A stretch of 64,000 bases of DNA, from assembly GCF_002897295.1 (NCBI RefSeq), contig NZ_BEXF01000008.1, positions 1 to 64,000 of the forward strand, written 5' to 3'. Of the stretch, positions 49,887 through 59,573 are shown piece by piece (position 1 is the first letter of the stretch; each line of letters opens with the position of its first letter). Source of the DNA: Brevibacillus reuszeri. Lineage in GTDB: Bacteria; Bacillota; Bacilli; Brevibacillales; Brevibacillaceae. A model generated the notes under the pieces. The model worked only from the letters and a program-made list of their open reading frames with translations. It was not told the origin of the DNA and did not search any database. The position numbers and the translations under genes were made by a program.

Positions 49887-50482
49887 GATTAATCTGGGTC
49901 CGGCATGGCGAAACGGAAATAAATCGACAGAGCCGATATTTGGGACACAGTGATGTACCGCTACATGAGCACGGAAAAATGCAGGCATTGGAGCTGGCGT
50001 CTCGACTCCTGAACATAATCGAGCTTCCCAAAGCATTGTATACAAGTGACCTGCTTCGCTGTGTCCAGACAGCAGAGTCGTTATCGGCAGGATGGCAGCT
50101 GCCCGTGATGACAGTGCCTGCCCTGCGTGAATTGTCGTTTGGGGAATGGGAGCTTTTGACCTATGACGAGATTATGCAAAGGGATAGCGAGCGCGCTTCG
50201 AGGTGGTACGAAGACCCCTACAGGCAGTGTCCGCCACAGGGAGAGAGCTTGGAGAAGCTGGGCAATCGGGTGGACGAATGGCTAAAAGGGATACTGCGGG
50301 ATTCGGAGCCAGAGGAAGCTGAAACGGTTGTCATCGTGACACACGGCGGAGTGATCCGCTGGGTCCAGGCAGCGTGGGTACATCAAGACCCGAGTGCTTA
50401 CTGGAAAATGGATGGATTGAAGCATGGGGAGGCACTGCTTATGAGATGGGATGGGCAGCGGCTGATACAAGATTCCCTGTAG
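49883..50482 (+). CDS. cobC: Alpha-ribazole phosphatase (histidine phosphatase family)
   Basis: Removes the phosphate from alpha-ribazole phosphate or adenosylcobalamin phosphate; 199 residues. Catalytic RHGETE at 8-13 with the phospho-His, the LRELSFGEWELLTYDEI segment typical of CobC, and the second His in VIVTHGGVIRWV. Starts in the cobS stop (ATGA). Family membership is certain; the specific role follows from the operon. Confidence 0.9.
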   Translation: MRLIWVRHGETEINRQSRYLGHSDVPLHEHGKMQALELASRLLNIIELPKALYTSDLLRCVQTAESLSAGWQLPVMTVPALRELSFGEWELLTYDEIMQRDSERASRWYEDPYRQCPPQGESLEKLGNRVDEWLKGILRDSEPEEAETVVIVTHGGVIRWVQAAWVHQDPSAYWKMDGLKHGEALLMRWDGQRLIQDSL

Positions 50483-50500
50483 AAGTGAGAGAGGGACAAC

Positions 50501-51460
50501 ATGACTGAAATATGGATACTCTGTGCTGCCTACCTGATTGACAGGGTAGTGGGCGACCCGCGCAGCCTGCCCCATCCCGTCGTCATTATGGGCTGGTGGA
50601 TTACACGACTGGAGCGTGTCATTCGTGCAGTCGTCAAGCGGGAATCACATCTGAAAATAGCAGGTATACTGTTTCCGCTCCTGATCGTTTCAGGCAGCTA
50701 TATTGCGGTGTGGCTCCTATTGTGGGGTGCCTCATTCGTACATCCGCTGCTCTCATGGGCGCTGGCAGCCTGGCTGTTGTCCACGACCATCGCGACCAAA
50801 GGACTCGCGGATGCAGGGATGGAGATTGCCCGTCATCTGCTCGCTGGCGATATGGTAGCGGCGAGACACTCGCTATCCATGGTCGTGGGCAGGGATACCG
50901 AGCAGCTGGATGAACCACAAATTTGCCGTGGAGCTGTAGAAACCGTAGCGGAAAATATTGTGGATGCGATCGTCTCCCCATTATTTTATGCCGCGATCGG
51001 TGGTGCTCCGCTGGCGATGGCTTACCGAGCCGCGAATACGTTGGATTCGATGGTCGGCTATAAGAATGAAAAATATGTAAATCTCGGCTGGGCATCTGCC
51101 CGCTTTGATGATGTATTGAACTACATACCAGCACGACTTACAGCAGGGCTTTTGATTGTAGTGAGCTTTTTGATGCGGCTGGACTGGAAGCAGAGCTGGG
51201 CGATGATGCGCCGTGATGCCCATCTTCACCCAAGTCCCAACAGCGGCTTGCCTGAAGCTGGCGTAGCAGGTGCTTTGGGTGTCCAGCTAGGCGGACTCAA
51301 TTACTACCAGGGAGTGTCATCCAATCGGGCGAAGCTGGGGGACCCGCACAGACCGCTTGGAGCGCAGGATATTAAGTCGACGGTCCATATGATGTATTTC
51401 GTTTCGTTGCTTTGTCTGGTTGTATGTATAGCCATTGCAGCAATGATAGATAGCGTGTGA
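50501..51460 (+). CDS. cbiB: Adenosylcobinamide-phosphate synthase
   Basis: Membrane enzyme attaching aminopropanol phosphate to adenosylcobyric acid; 319 residues. Signature DRVVGDPRSLPHPVVIMG at 14-31, RGAVETVAENIVDAIVSPLF in the middle and NSGLPEAGVAGALGVQLGG near 250. GAGAGGGAC precedes the ATG. The cobD gene two positions upstream supplies its substrate. Confidence 0.94.
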   Translation: MTEIWILCAAYLIDRVVGDPRSLPHPVVIMGWWITRLERVIRAVVKRESHLKIAGILFPLLIVSGSYIAVWLLLWGASFVHPLLSWALAAWLLSTTIATKGLADAGMEIARHLLAGDMVAARHSLSMVVGRDTEQLDEPQICRGAVETVAENIVDAIVSPLFYAAIGGAPLAMAYRAANTLDSMVGYKNEKYVNLGWASARFDDVLNYIPARLTAGLLIVVSFLMRLDWKQSWAMMRRDAHLHPSPNSGLPEAGVAGALGVQLGGLNYYQGVSSNRAKLGDPHRPLGAQDIKSTVHMMYFVSLLCLVVCIAIAAMIDSV

Positions 51461-51479
51461 GCAAAAGGGGGAGGACCTT

Positions 51480-53246
51480 ATGAGCGGCAAATTGTTTGTG
51501 ATCGGATTTGGCCCGGGGAGCTTTGAGCATATCACCAAACGAGCTCGGGAAGCGATTCAGGAAAGTGATGTAATTATTGGTTACTCAACGTATGTGGACT
51601 TGATCCGTGGACTGTTGACGGATCAGGAAATTGTAAGTACAGGGATGACCGAGGAAGTGACGCGTGCGCGCGAAGCGGTTCGTCAAGCCGAAGAGGAAGG
51701 AAAAAAGGTAGCCGTTATCTCCAGTGGAGACGCTGGTGTGTACGGGATGGCAGGTCTGGTCTATGAGGTGCTCGTAGAAAAAGGCTGGACAGAGGCGACA
51801 GGCGTACCAATTGAAATCGTGCCGGGGATTTCCGCGATCAACTCCTGTGGTGCGATTCTCGGAGCACCGATTATGCACGATGCCTGCACGATCAGTCTGA
51901 GTGACCACTTGACTCCGTGGGAGCTGATCGAAAGGCGGATTGATGCGGCAGGGATGGCTGACTTTGTGATCGCCTTGTACAACCCGCGCAGCGGTCGACG
52001 GACTCGCCAAATCGTAGAAGCACAGCGAATTCTGCTTCAATACCGCTCGCCAGATACTCCGGTCGGTATCGTCAAAAGTGCCTTTCGGGAGCGTGAGCAC
52101 GTCGTCATTACGACATTGGCGCAAATGCTGGAGCATGATATCGGCATGCTGACGACCGTCATTATTGGGAATACGTCCACATTTGTATACGATGGCAAAA
52201 TGATAACGCCGCGCGGATACCAGCGCAAATACACGCTGTCGGCTGATGAGCAGCCACTGAAGCCGCATCAGCGCTTGCGGGTAGAAAATGAGCCATGGTC
52301 ACTGGAGGCAGCAAACGATACGCTCGCGTCCGCACCAGCAAATTCTGCTGCCCCTGCAAAGGATAGACCCGTGATGGTCGATGCAGAACCGGCAAAAACG
52401 GCTCCGACAAGCTCGGCTACAGGTACAGCTGTGCTGGAAGCGCCACCAGCTGTAACGGAAGAAGCAGCGGCTCCAAAGTCGCAGCCAGCCCCATTTGACT
52501 GGGCGATGCAAGCACTTACTGCAATCAACGCAGCAAAAGGAATTGCCTCTGAGCCAGCTGCGAAAACAGCAATTCGTTCAGCGTCCTCGTTTCAACCGGA
52601 AATGATTTTTGAAGTCGCGATAAGCCCAGGTGTGGCAAACAAAAAAATCACGCCGCAGCAGATGATGGCGATCGCCGAAGTGGCAGGTGAAAAAGGGGAG
52701 ATCGAATACACCCCGCATCACCAGATGATTTTGCGTGTTCCTACATCCAACCCTGAGAGTGTGACGGGAATACTGCGCGAGCTGGGATTGATTTTAAGCC
52801 CAATCGGGGATGTTTTGCAGGTGAAGGCGTGCGACTTCTGCGACGGGGAGAAAAAGGACAGCATCCCTTATGCGGAGGAGCTGGCGCAAAAGCTGGGCGG
52901 CAAGGAAATGCCAAAGGAAGTAAAGATCGGCTTTAACGGTTGCGGGATGGCATGCTACAGAGCTGTACAAGAAGATATCGGAATCGTGTTTCGCAAAGGC
53001 AAGTTTGACCTGTTCCTCGGTGCCAAAACGGTCGGGCGTAACGCTCACTCAGGTCTTCAGGTAGCGGAAGGGATTCCAAAAGAAGAAATTGTGCCTCTCG
53101 TCGAGCGAATCGTTGCACGGTTCAAAAAAGAGGCATTCCCGAATGAGCGGTTCCACAAGTATTTCCAACGCGTGGGGGTAATCGAAGGCTACAAATGGCG
53201 CGAGCCTGCCAAAGAAGAAATCGAGAACGCGGCTTGCGGAGACTAA
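51480..53246 (+). CDS. cbiH: Cobalt-factor III methyltransferase fused to a ferredoxin/sulfite-reductase-like domain (CbiH60 type)
   Basis: Ring-contracting C17-methyltransferase of the anaerobic pathway, 588 residues, about twice the size of plain CbiH. Residues 1-245 are the SAM methyltransferase (KLFVIGFGPGSFEHIT; VISSGDAGVYGMAG). An Ala/Pro-rich linker runs from about 265 to 365. The C-terminal domain resembles one half of nitrite/sulfite reductase, with four cysteines, Cys451, Cys454, Cys488 and Cys492, suited to a [4Fe-4S] cluster. The same fusion is known as CbiH60 in Bacillus megaterium. AGGGGGAGG precedes the ATG. Confidence 0.93.
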   Translation: MSGKLFVIGFGPGSFEHITKRAREAIQESDVIIGYSTYVDLIRGLLTDQEIVSTGMTEEVTRAREAVRQAEEEGKKVAVISSGDAGVYGMAGLVYEVLVEKGWTEATGVPIEIVPGISAINSCGAILGAPIMHDACTISLSDHLTPWELIERRIDAAGMADFVIALYNPRSGRRTRQIVEAQRILLQYRSPDTPVGIVKSAFREREHVVITTLAQMLEHDIGMLTTVIIGNTSTFVYDGKMITPRGYQRKYTLSADEQPLKPHQRLRVENEPWSLEAANDTLASAPANSAAPAKDRPVMVDAEPAKTAPTSSATGTAVLEAPPAVTEEAAAPKSQPAPFDWAMQALTAINAAKGIASEPAAKTAIRSASSFQPEMIFEVAISPGVANKKITPQQMMAIAEVAGEKGEIEYTPHHQMILRVPTSNPESVTGILRELGLILSPIGDVLQVKACDFCDGEKKDSIPYAEELAQKLGGKEMPKEVKIGFNGCGMACYRAVQEDIGIVFRKGKFDLFLGAKTVGRNAHSGLQVAEGIPKEEIVPLVERIVARFKKEAFPNERFHKYFQRVGVIEGYKWREPAKEEIENAACGD

Positions 53247-53294
53247 GCTCAATCCATTTATCCATAACCGATAAGAAGATGAGGAGGAACTACC

Positions 53295-54275
53295 ATGGAC
53301 GCAGTATTATTCGTAGGTCACGGAAGCAAGGACCCAGAGGGCAATGAAGAGATTCGCCAGTTTGTAAACTCACTCGCACCTGAGCTGGATGTTCCGATTA
53401 TCGAAACATGCTTTTTGGAGTTCGCACGTCCTGACATGCTGTCGGGCCTGAATACATGTGTAGCGCGTGGAGCGACACGCGTAGCTGTTATTCCGATCAT
53501 CCTGTTCTCCGCAGGTCATGCCAAAATTCACATCCCAGCGGCGATTGATGAGGCGAAGGAGCTTCATCCGTATGTACAGTTCATCTATGGACGTCCTATC
53601 GGTATTCACGATGAAGTGATCAACATTTTGACGACGCGTATGGAGGAAGCCGGCTTTGCTTCCGGTGAGGAGCATGAGGATCTGGCTGTGCTCGTGATCG
53701 GACGCGGCAGTAGTGACGCAGATGCCAACAGCGACATTTACAAAATGTCCCGACTGTTCTGGGAGCGCTACAAGGCGAAATGGGTAGAGACTGCATTTAT
53801 GGGTGTGACCTATCCGCTCTACGATGAAGGAGTCGAGCGCTGCCTGAAGCTGGGGGCAAAACGCATCGTGCTGCTGCCGTACTTCCTGTTTACGGGAGTG
53901 CTGATCAAGCGGATGAGCGATCAGCTCGAAAAATTCCGGGAGCAATATCCAGAAGCACAGTTTGAGATGGCTGAGTATTTCGGTTTCCATCCGCTTTTAA
54001 AAGAAGTGCTTAAGGACCGTGTCGAAGAAGCTCTGCATGGCGAAGTGAAGCTCAACTGCGATACCTGTCAGTACAGACTGGCAGCGATGGAGCATATCGA
54101 CCATCACCATCACCACCATGACGATGAGCATGGGCATCACCACCATCATCATGGGCACCATCATCACCATGATCATGACCACGGACACGATCATCACGAC
54201 CATGATCACAGCCATGACCATGACCACGATCATGATCACAAACACGACCACAAGCATGACCACGTAACCAAGTAG
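53295..54275 (+). CDS. cbiX: Sirohydrochlorin cobaltochelatase, long form
   Basis: Inserts cobalt into sirohydrochlorin, the committed step of the anaerobic route; 326 residues. Two CbiX repeats are visible: LFVGHGSKDPEGNEEIRQ (5-22) with metal His, and VIGRGSSDADANSDIYKMSR. Cys255 and Cys258 (NCDTCQ) fit the iron-sulfur site of long CbiX proteins. The last 60 residues, from about 266, are an extreme His/Asp/Gly tail, probably a cobalt or nickel store. TGAGGAGGAAC precedes the ATG. It lies 49 bases after cbiH. Confidence 0.95.
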   Translation: MDAVLFVGHGSKDPEGNEEIRQFVNSLAPELDVPIIETCFLEFARPDMLSGLNTCVARGATRVAVIPIILFSAGHAKIHIPAAIDEAKELHPYVQFIYGRPIGIHDEVINILTTRMEEAGFASGEEHEDLAVLVIGRGSSDADANSDIYKMSRLFWERYKAKWVETAFMGVTYPLYDEGVERCLKLGAKRIVLLPYFLFTGVLIKRMSDQLEKFREQYPEAQFEMAEYFGFHPLLKEVLKDRVEEALHGEVKLNCDTCQYRLAAMEHIDHHHHHHDDEHGHHHHHHGHHHHHDHDHGHDHHDHDHSHDHDHDHDHKHDHKHDHVTK

Positions 54276-54288
54276 GAGGGACGTTAGG

Positions 54289-55056
54289 ATGATTCTGGTA
54301 CTGGCTGGGACGAGCGATGCACGCGAGCTGGCCCTTTTGATCAAAGACAGCGGATACGATCTGTTGACGACAGTCGTGACTGACAATGCTGCCAAAAGCA
54401 TGGAGGAGGCAGGTGTGCCTGTTCAGGTAGGACGCTTGACTGCTGAGGATATCCAGCAATTGATTGTTGAGAAAAGCGTGCAATGCGTGGTAGATGCCAG
54501 CCATCCCTTCGCTGAGGAAGCCTCCAAAAATGCGATGGCAGGTGCCAAGGGTGCTGGTGTCCCCTACATTCGCTACGAACGGGAAAGCTTGTCTTCGCCC
54601 GGCAGTGAAAAGCTGATTGTCGTCGAGGATTATGTACAGGCAGCTGAGCTTGCCGCTGACAAACGGGGCGTCATCATGCTGACGACTGGCAGCAAGACTT
54701 TGAAAACCTTTACGGATCGCCTGTTGGGCCTGCCTGATACGACACTGGTAGCGCGGATGCTGCCACGACTAGACAATATGGAAAAATGCGAGGAGCTTGG
54801 TCTGGAGCAGAAAAACATCGTCGCGATGCAGGGACCTTTCTCCAAGGAATTGAACAAAGCGCTCTACGATCATTACGGGGTGACACTGATGATCACCAAA
54901 GAGAGCGGAAAAGTAGGCGCTTTTGATGAAAAGGTAGAAGCGGCACTGGAAATGGGCATCGAGACAATCGTTATCGGCCGTCCGAAGATCGACTACGGAA
55001 CCAAGTTTTCCGATTACGACAGTGTGCTAAAACAGCTGGGAGAGGCCGTTCAATAA
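54289..55056 (+). CDS. cbiJ: Cobalt-precorrin-6A reductase
   Basis: NAD(P)H-dependent reductase of the corrin ring, 255 residues. The N-terminus MILVLAGTSDARELALLIKD is typical of CobK/CbiJ; VVDASHPFAEEASKNAM and PYIRYERES are conserved. Later VIMLTTGSKTLKTF and LVARMLPRLDN fit the second domain. AGTAGGAGGG precedes the ATG. Confidence 0.93.
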   Translation: MILVLAGTSDARELALLIKDSGYDLLTTVVTDNAAKSMEEAGVPVQVGRLTAEDIQQLIVEKSVQCVVDASHPFAEEASKNAMAGAKGAGVPYIRYERESLSSPGSEKLIVVEDYVQAAELAADKRGVIMLTTGSKTLKTFTDRLLGLPDTTLVARMLPRLDNMEKCEELGLEQKNIVAMQGPFSKELNKALYDHYGVTLMITKESGKVGAFDEKVEAALEMGIETIVIGRPKIDYGTKFSDYDSVLKQLGEAVQ

Positions 55057-55100
55057 ATCGTTGTAATCACGTACGAAAAAACGACTGGAGGAACTAAATC

Positions 55101-55751
55101 ATGGATTTCAAAACGGATTTCAAACCGATGACCGTACAACCGCAAGAGATCGAGGACATGAGCTTTCAAATTATTACGGATGAGCTGGGCGAGCATCCGT
55201 TTACAGAAGAACAATATCCGGTTGTTCAACGCGTGATCCACGCATCTGCTGACTTCGATCTGGGCCGCAGTCTCGTATTCCACCCGGATGCGGTGAAATC
55301 AGGGATTGAAGCGATTCGCAGCGGGAAAATCGTCGTAGCGGACGTGCAAATGGTGCAAGTCGGCATCAGTAAAAACCGTATCGAAAAGTTCGGCGGTCAG
55401 GTAAAGGTGTACATCTCTGACCGTGATGTGATGGAGGAAGCAAAACGTTTAAATACGACGCGCGCCATCATTTCGATGCGCAAAGCGATCAAGGAAGCAG
55501 ACGGCGGTATCTTCTGCATTGGGAATGCGCCTACAGCCCTTTTGGAGCTGATTCGTATGGTAAAAGAAGGCGAAGCGAAGCCAGGTCTGGTTATCGGGAT
55601 GCCTGTTGGTTTCGTATCCGCAGCAGAGTCCAAGGAAGAGCTGGCGAAGCTGGACATTCCATTCATCACAAACATCGGGCGCAAAGGCGGAAGCCCGGTA
55701 ACAGTAGCAGCTCTGAATGCGATTTCCATCATGGCGGAACGGTTGGGCTAA
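55101..55751 (+). CDS. cbiC: Cobalt-precorrin-8 methylmutase
   Basis: Moves a methyl group from C11 to C12, giving cobyrinate; 216 residues. The active-site His is in QRVIHASADFDLGRSLVFHP; IVADVQMVQVGISKNRIE, FCIGNAPTALLELIRMVKEG and GMPVGFVSAAESKEEL are family blocks. ACTGGAGGAAC precedes the ATG. The gene ends 4 bases before the cbiD start. Confidence 0.95.
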   Translation: MDFKTDFKPMTVQPQEIEDMSFQIITDELGEHPFTEEQYPVVQRVIHASADFDLGRSLVFHPDAVKSGIEAIRSGKIVVADVQMVQVGISKNRIEKFGGQVKVYISDRDVMEEAKRLNTTRAIISMRKAIKEADGGIFCIGNAPTALLELIRMVKEGEAKPGLVIGMPVGFVSAAESKEELAKLDIPFITNIGRKGGSPVTVAALNAISIMAERLG

Positions 55752-55755
55752 ACCT

Positions 55756-56892
55756 ATGGCGGCCAAAGCAGCAACGGACGAAAAAGAGGCAAAACCCCTC
55801 CGCCATGGATATACGACGGGATCATGTGCAACGGCGACGACCAAGGCTGCTTTGATAGCGCTGATTACACAGGAGCAGCAAAGTGAAGCCACAATTCGTT
55901 TGCCGATTGGCGAGTATGTTACTTTCCAGATGGAAAGCTGCGAATTCACGTCAGAAAAGGCTACAACGGCTACGATCAAGGACGGCGGAGACGACCCGGA
56001 TGCGACACACGGTGCGTTGATTTTGAGCACGGTGGAATGGACGGATGAGCCTGGAATCATCCTTGATGGCGGGATTGGCGTAGGACGGGTGACCAAGCCA
56101 GGGTTGCCCGTTTCTATCGGTGAGGCGGCGATCAATCCTGTCCCGCGCAAAATGATTCGGGAAACCGCTCAAGCCGTTCTAGATGAATATGAAGTCGAAC
56201 GCGGAATCAAAATTGTTATTTCCGTACCGGCAGGCGAGGAAATAGCCAAAAAAACGTTAAATGGACGACTCGGCATACTCGGAGGCATCTCCATTTTGGG
56301 GACGCGCGGCATCGTGGTGCCGTTTTCCACTTCTGCCTATAAAGCGAGTGTGGCGCAAGCAATCAACGTCGCCAAGGAAGCAGGCTGTGATCATATCGTG
56401 CTATCAACGGGCGGCAAGAGCGAATCGTTCGGAATTGCGACCTACCCGGAGCTGACGGAGGAAGCGTTTGTGGAAATGGGCGATTTCGTCGGTTTTTCGC
56501 TTACGCAATGCAAACGAAAGCAGATGAAAAAGGTCACGCTGGTCGGGATGATGGGCAAATTCTCTAAGGTGGCGCAAGGTGTGATGATGGTTCATTCCAA
56601 AAGCGCACCGGTTGACTTCGGATTCCTCGCCCAGATGGCGAGAGATGCGGGAGCGCCGCAGGAAACAATCGATGAGATATTGGGAGCCAACACAGCTTCT
56701 CAGGTAGGCGATCTGATGGCGGATACCCCGGCCTTTTTTGAGATCATGTGCGCCAATTGCTGTCGTGCGGCTCTCAAAGAGGTTGGCGGCGGCATCGCGG
56801 TCGAAACCATCATCATTTCAATGAAAGGGTCCCTGTTGGGAAGGGTGACGATCGATGACACAGACAATGAAAGTGATCGGGATCGGGGATGA
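55756..56892 (+). CDS. cbiD: Cobalt-precorrin-5B C1-methyltransferase
   Basis: SAM-dependent C1-methyltransferase specific to the anaerobic pathway; 378 residues from ATG 55756. The frame continues to 55717, inside cbi[21 protein letters not shown] at the N-terminus is diagnostic; [19 protein letters not shown] and [20 protein letters not shown] follow. The ribosome binding site is weak, consistent with coupling to cbiC. Its 3' end overlaps cbiET by 38 bases. Confidence 0.93.
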   Translation: MAAKAATDEKEAKPLRHGYTTGSCATATTKAALIALITQEQQSEATIRLPIGEYVTFQMESCEFTSEKATTATIKDGGDDPDATHGALILSTVEWTDEPGIILDGGIGVGRVTKPGLPVSIGEAAINPVPRKMIRETAQAVLDEYEVERGIKIVISVPAGEEIAKKTLNGRLGILGGISILGTRGIVVPFSTSAYKASVAQAINVAKEAGCDHIVLSTGGKSESFGIATYPELTEEAFVEMGDFVGFSLTQCKRKQMKKVTLVGMMGKFSKVAQGVMMVHSKSAPVDFGFLAQMARDAGAPQETIDEILGANTASQVGDLMADTPAFFEIMCANCCRAALKEVGGGIAVETIIISMKGSLLGRVTIDDTDNESDRDRG

Positions 56893-58084
56893 CGGACAAG
56901 CGAGTTTGTTGCCGTTGTACCAGACATGGATAGAAGAGTGTGAACTGTTGGTCGGAGGAGAGCGGCACCTCGCCTTTTTTCCAGAGCATACAGGTGAAAA
57001 GCGCGTGCTGAAGGGCGGACTCACCGCTATGGTCGAGGAGCTGCGTACGGAGACGCGCAAGACAGTCATTCTGGCTTCTGGTGACCCGCTCTTTTACGGG
57101 ATCGGCAGCCTTTTGGCAAAGAAGCTGAATGTCGAGATCTACCCGCATCTCAGCTCCATCCAGCTAGCTTTTGCCAAAATGGGTGAAGCATGGCAGGATG
57201 CTACACTCGCAAGCGTACATGGACGTAGCATCAAAGGTCTGGCGCAGCGCATCGACGGCAAAGAAAAGGTCGCGCTGTTGACCGATCTGGAAAACTCGCC
57301 GTCTGCAATTGCCCGTTACCTGCTTTCTTTTCAGATGACGGAGTATGATGCTTTCGTAGCTGAAAATCTGGGGAGCGCAGATGAGAAAACAGGCTGGTAT
57401 TCGCTTGAGGAAATGGCTGATGGCGTGTTTTCAGATCTGAATGTCGTGATCTTGAAAAAACGTCGTCCAAGCCCTGTATGGCCGTTCGGAATTGCGGACG
57501 AGGAATTTTCCCAACGCAAGCCGGACAAGGGCTTGATTACAAAAAAAGAAGTGCGCATTCTGAGCATCGCTCAGCTGCAATTGCACGCCAAAAGCATCGT
57601 GTGGGACATCGGCACCTGCACAGGCTCGGTCGCGATCGAAGCAGCACGTATCGCACGGGAAGGCGCAGTATACGGCGTCGAGAAAAACGCGGATGATCTG
57701 GAAAACTGCCGTCAGAACATGGCAAAGTTTCGGACTGATTTGACGGTCATCAATGCACGCGCACCAAAGGGCTTGGATGAATTCCCAGACCCGGATGCCG
57801 TCTTTATCGGTGGCAGCGGCGGAGAGCTGCGCGAACTGTTGAACATTTGCTGCACGCGTCTGCGCCCAGGTGGAAGAATCGTCGTCAATGCAGCTACGAT
57901 CGAGACGTTGTATGAAGCGACACAAGCCTTTGCAGCAGAAGGCTTCGAGACATCAGTGACACTGGCGCAGCTATCGCGCAGTAAACCAATTTTATCGTTG
58001 ACGCGGTTTGAGGCATTGAACCCGATCTATATCATCACCGCCTGGGCCAAGCAGGAGGAAGAACAAGGAGGAGACAACAAGTGA
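56855..58084 (+). CDS. cbiET: Fused cobalt-precorrin-7 C5-methyltransferase and C15-methyltransferase (decarboxylating)
   Basis: 409 residues: an N-terminal CbiE domain (about 1-210; [39 protein letters not shown]) fused to CbiT (about 215-400; [20 protein letters not shown], the SAM motif [34 protein letters not shown]). The fusion equals CobL in function. In the CbiT SAM motif a Cys stands at the middle position of the Gly-rich loop. The ATG lies 38 bases inside cbiD behind AAGGGTGACG; the stop overlaps the GTG of cbiL. Confidence 0.94.
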   Translation: MTQTMKVIGIGDDGQASLLPLYQTWIEECELLVGGERHLAFFPEHTGEKRVLKGGLTAMVEELRTETRKTVILASGDPLFYGIGSLLAKKLNVEIYPHLSSIQLAFAKMGEAWQDATLASVHGRSIKGLAQRIDGKEKVALLTDLENSPSAIARYLLSFQMTEYDAFVAENLGSADEKTGWYSLEEMADGVFSDLNVVILKKRRPSPVWPFGIADEEFSQRKPDKGLITKKEVRILSIAQLQLHAKSIVWDIGTCTGSVAIEAARIAREGAVYGVEKNADDLENCRQNMAKFRTDLTVINARAPKGLDEFPDPDAVFIGGSGGELRELLNICCTRLRPGGRIVVNAATIETLYEATQAFAAEGFETSVTLAQLSRSKPILSLTRFEALNPIYIITAWAKQEEEQGGDNK

Positions 58085-58791
58085 GCAAGATCGGAACACT
58101 GTACGGACTAGGAGTAGGTCCTGGCGATCCTGAATTAATTACCGTCAAGGCATTTCGCCTGTTGCAGCAATCACCTGTTATCGCGTACCCGAAAAAACGG
58201 ATGGGCAGCAAAAGCTACGCACACCAAATCGCGGAGCTGTATGTGCAGCCAGGTGACAAGGAAATGCTCGGATTGGTATTCCCAATGACGCGGGATAAAG
58301 AAATTTTGGAGCGCGAATGGAATAAGACTGTCGAGATCGTGTGGGAGCGTCTATCCGAGGGCAAGGATGTCGCGTTTGTAACCGAGGGCGACCCGATGTT
58401 TTACAGCACCTTCATCCACATGATGCGCGTCATGCATGAAGAACATCCAGAGGTACCTGTTGTGACGGTCCCAGGTGTTTCTTCGTTCTTGGGAGCGGCA
58501 TCTCGCTTCAATCTACCTCTTGCGGATGGGGATGAACAGATCGGAATCATTCCGGCCACAGAAGACAAGGAAGCGATGCGGAAAGCGATTGAGAATCACG
58601 ATACGGTCGTTTTCCTTAAAGTAGCTAAGGTTCTGCCGATGATCATCGGCTTGCTAAAAGAAATGGGTCTGGCAGAAAAAGCGGCTGTGGCGACGAAGGT
58701 TACGTCCGCCGAGGAAATGGTTTGGACGGACATGCGGGTGCTGGAGCGCGCAGAGCTTAGCTATCTTACACTGATGGTGGTGAAAAAATAA
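58081..58791 (+). CDS. cbiL: Cobalt-precorrin-2 C20-methyltransferase
   Basis: Tetrapyrrole SAM methyltransferase of 236 residues. The N-terminus [19 protein letters not shown] and the following [16 protein letters not shown] are typical of CbiL/Cob[20 protein letters not shown] forms the second conserved block and [19 protein letters not shown] the third. The GTG start overlaps the cbiET stop; the stop overlaps the cbiF start (TAATG). Confidence 0.95.
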   Translation: MSKIGTLYGLGVGPGDPELITVKAFRLLQQSPVIAYPKKRMGSKSYAHQIAELYVQPGDKEMLGLVFPMTRDKEILEREWNKTVEIVWERLSEGKDVAFVTEGDPMFYSTFIHMMRVMHEEHPEVPVVTVPGVSSFLGAASRFNLPLADGDEQIGIIPATEDKEAMRKAIENHDTVVFLKVAKVLPMIIGLLKEMGLAEKAAVATKVTSAEEMVWTDMRVLERAELSYLTLMVVKK

Positions 58792-59573
58792 TGAAACTGT
58801 ACATAGTAGGAGCGGGTCCTGGCGACCCGGATTTGATTACCGTAAAAGGCTTGAAGCTTTTGCAAAAAGCTGATGTGATTTTGTATACCGATTCACTTGT
58901 AAACGAAGACCTGGTGGGGCTCTGCAATCCTGACGCGGAGGTGCTGCACAGCTCCGGCATGGCATTGGAAGAAATGGTAGAGCTGATGGTAGATCGAATC
59001 GGCAAAGGCAAGACGGTAGTTCGCTTGCATACCGGTGACCCGTCTGTTTACGGCGCAATCATGGAGCAGATCGCCTTGCTTAAAGCAGAGGGCATCGAGG
59101 TCGAGATCGTTCCAGGTGTCAGCTCCGTATTTGCAGCAGCAGCGGCAGTCGGTGCCGAGCTGACGATCCCAGAGCTGACGCAGACACTGATCCTTACTCG
59201 TGCCGAAGGACGTACACCTGTACCGGAAAGAGAAAAGCTGCGTGCACTAGCTGAGCATCACTGCACACTTGCTTTGTACCTCAGTGCGACCTTGACCAAA
59301 AAGGTTGTGCGCGAGCTGGTTGAAGCAGGCTGGAGCGAGGATACGCCAGTAGCAGTCGTGCAACGGGCGAGCTGGCCAGATCAATTGATTGTTCGTACTA
59401 CGCTGAAAAACTTGGACGAAGACATGGGCAAAAACGGCATCCGCAAGCACGCGATGATTTTGGCGGGCTGGGCGCTCGACCCGGACATTCACGAAAAGAG
59501 CGAGCAGTACCGTTCCAAGCTGTATGACAAAACCTTCACACACGGCTACAGAAAAGGTGTGAAGGAAGTATGA
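58791..59573 (+). CDS. cbiF: Cobalt-precorrin-4 C11-methyltransferase
   Basis: Tetrapyrrole SAM methyltransferase of 260 residues: YIVGAGPGDPDLITVKGLKL, LHTGDPSVYGAIMEQIALL and EIVPGVSSVFAAAAAVGAEL are the three conserved blocks, and the ELTIPELTQTLILTRAEGRT segment is typical of CbiF/CobM. Coupled to cbiL by TAATG and to cbiG by ATGA. Confidence 0.95.
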   Translation: MKLYIVGAGPGDPDLITVKGLKLLQKADVILYTDSLVNEDLVGLCNPDAEVLHSSGMALEEMVELMVDRIGKGKTVVRLHTGDPSVYGAIMEQIALLKAEGIEVEIVPGVSSVFAAAAAVGAELTIPELTQTLILTRAEGRTPVPEREKLRALAEHHCTLALYLSATLTKKVVRELVEAGWSEDTPVAVVQRASWPDQLIVRTTLKNLDEDMGKNGIRKHAMILAGWALDPDIHEKSEQYRSKLYDKTFTHGYRKGVKEV

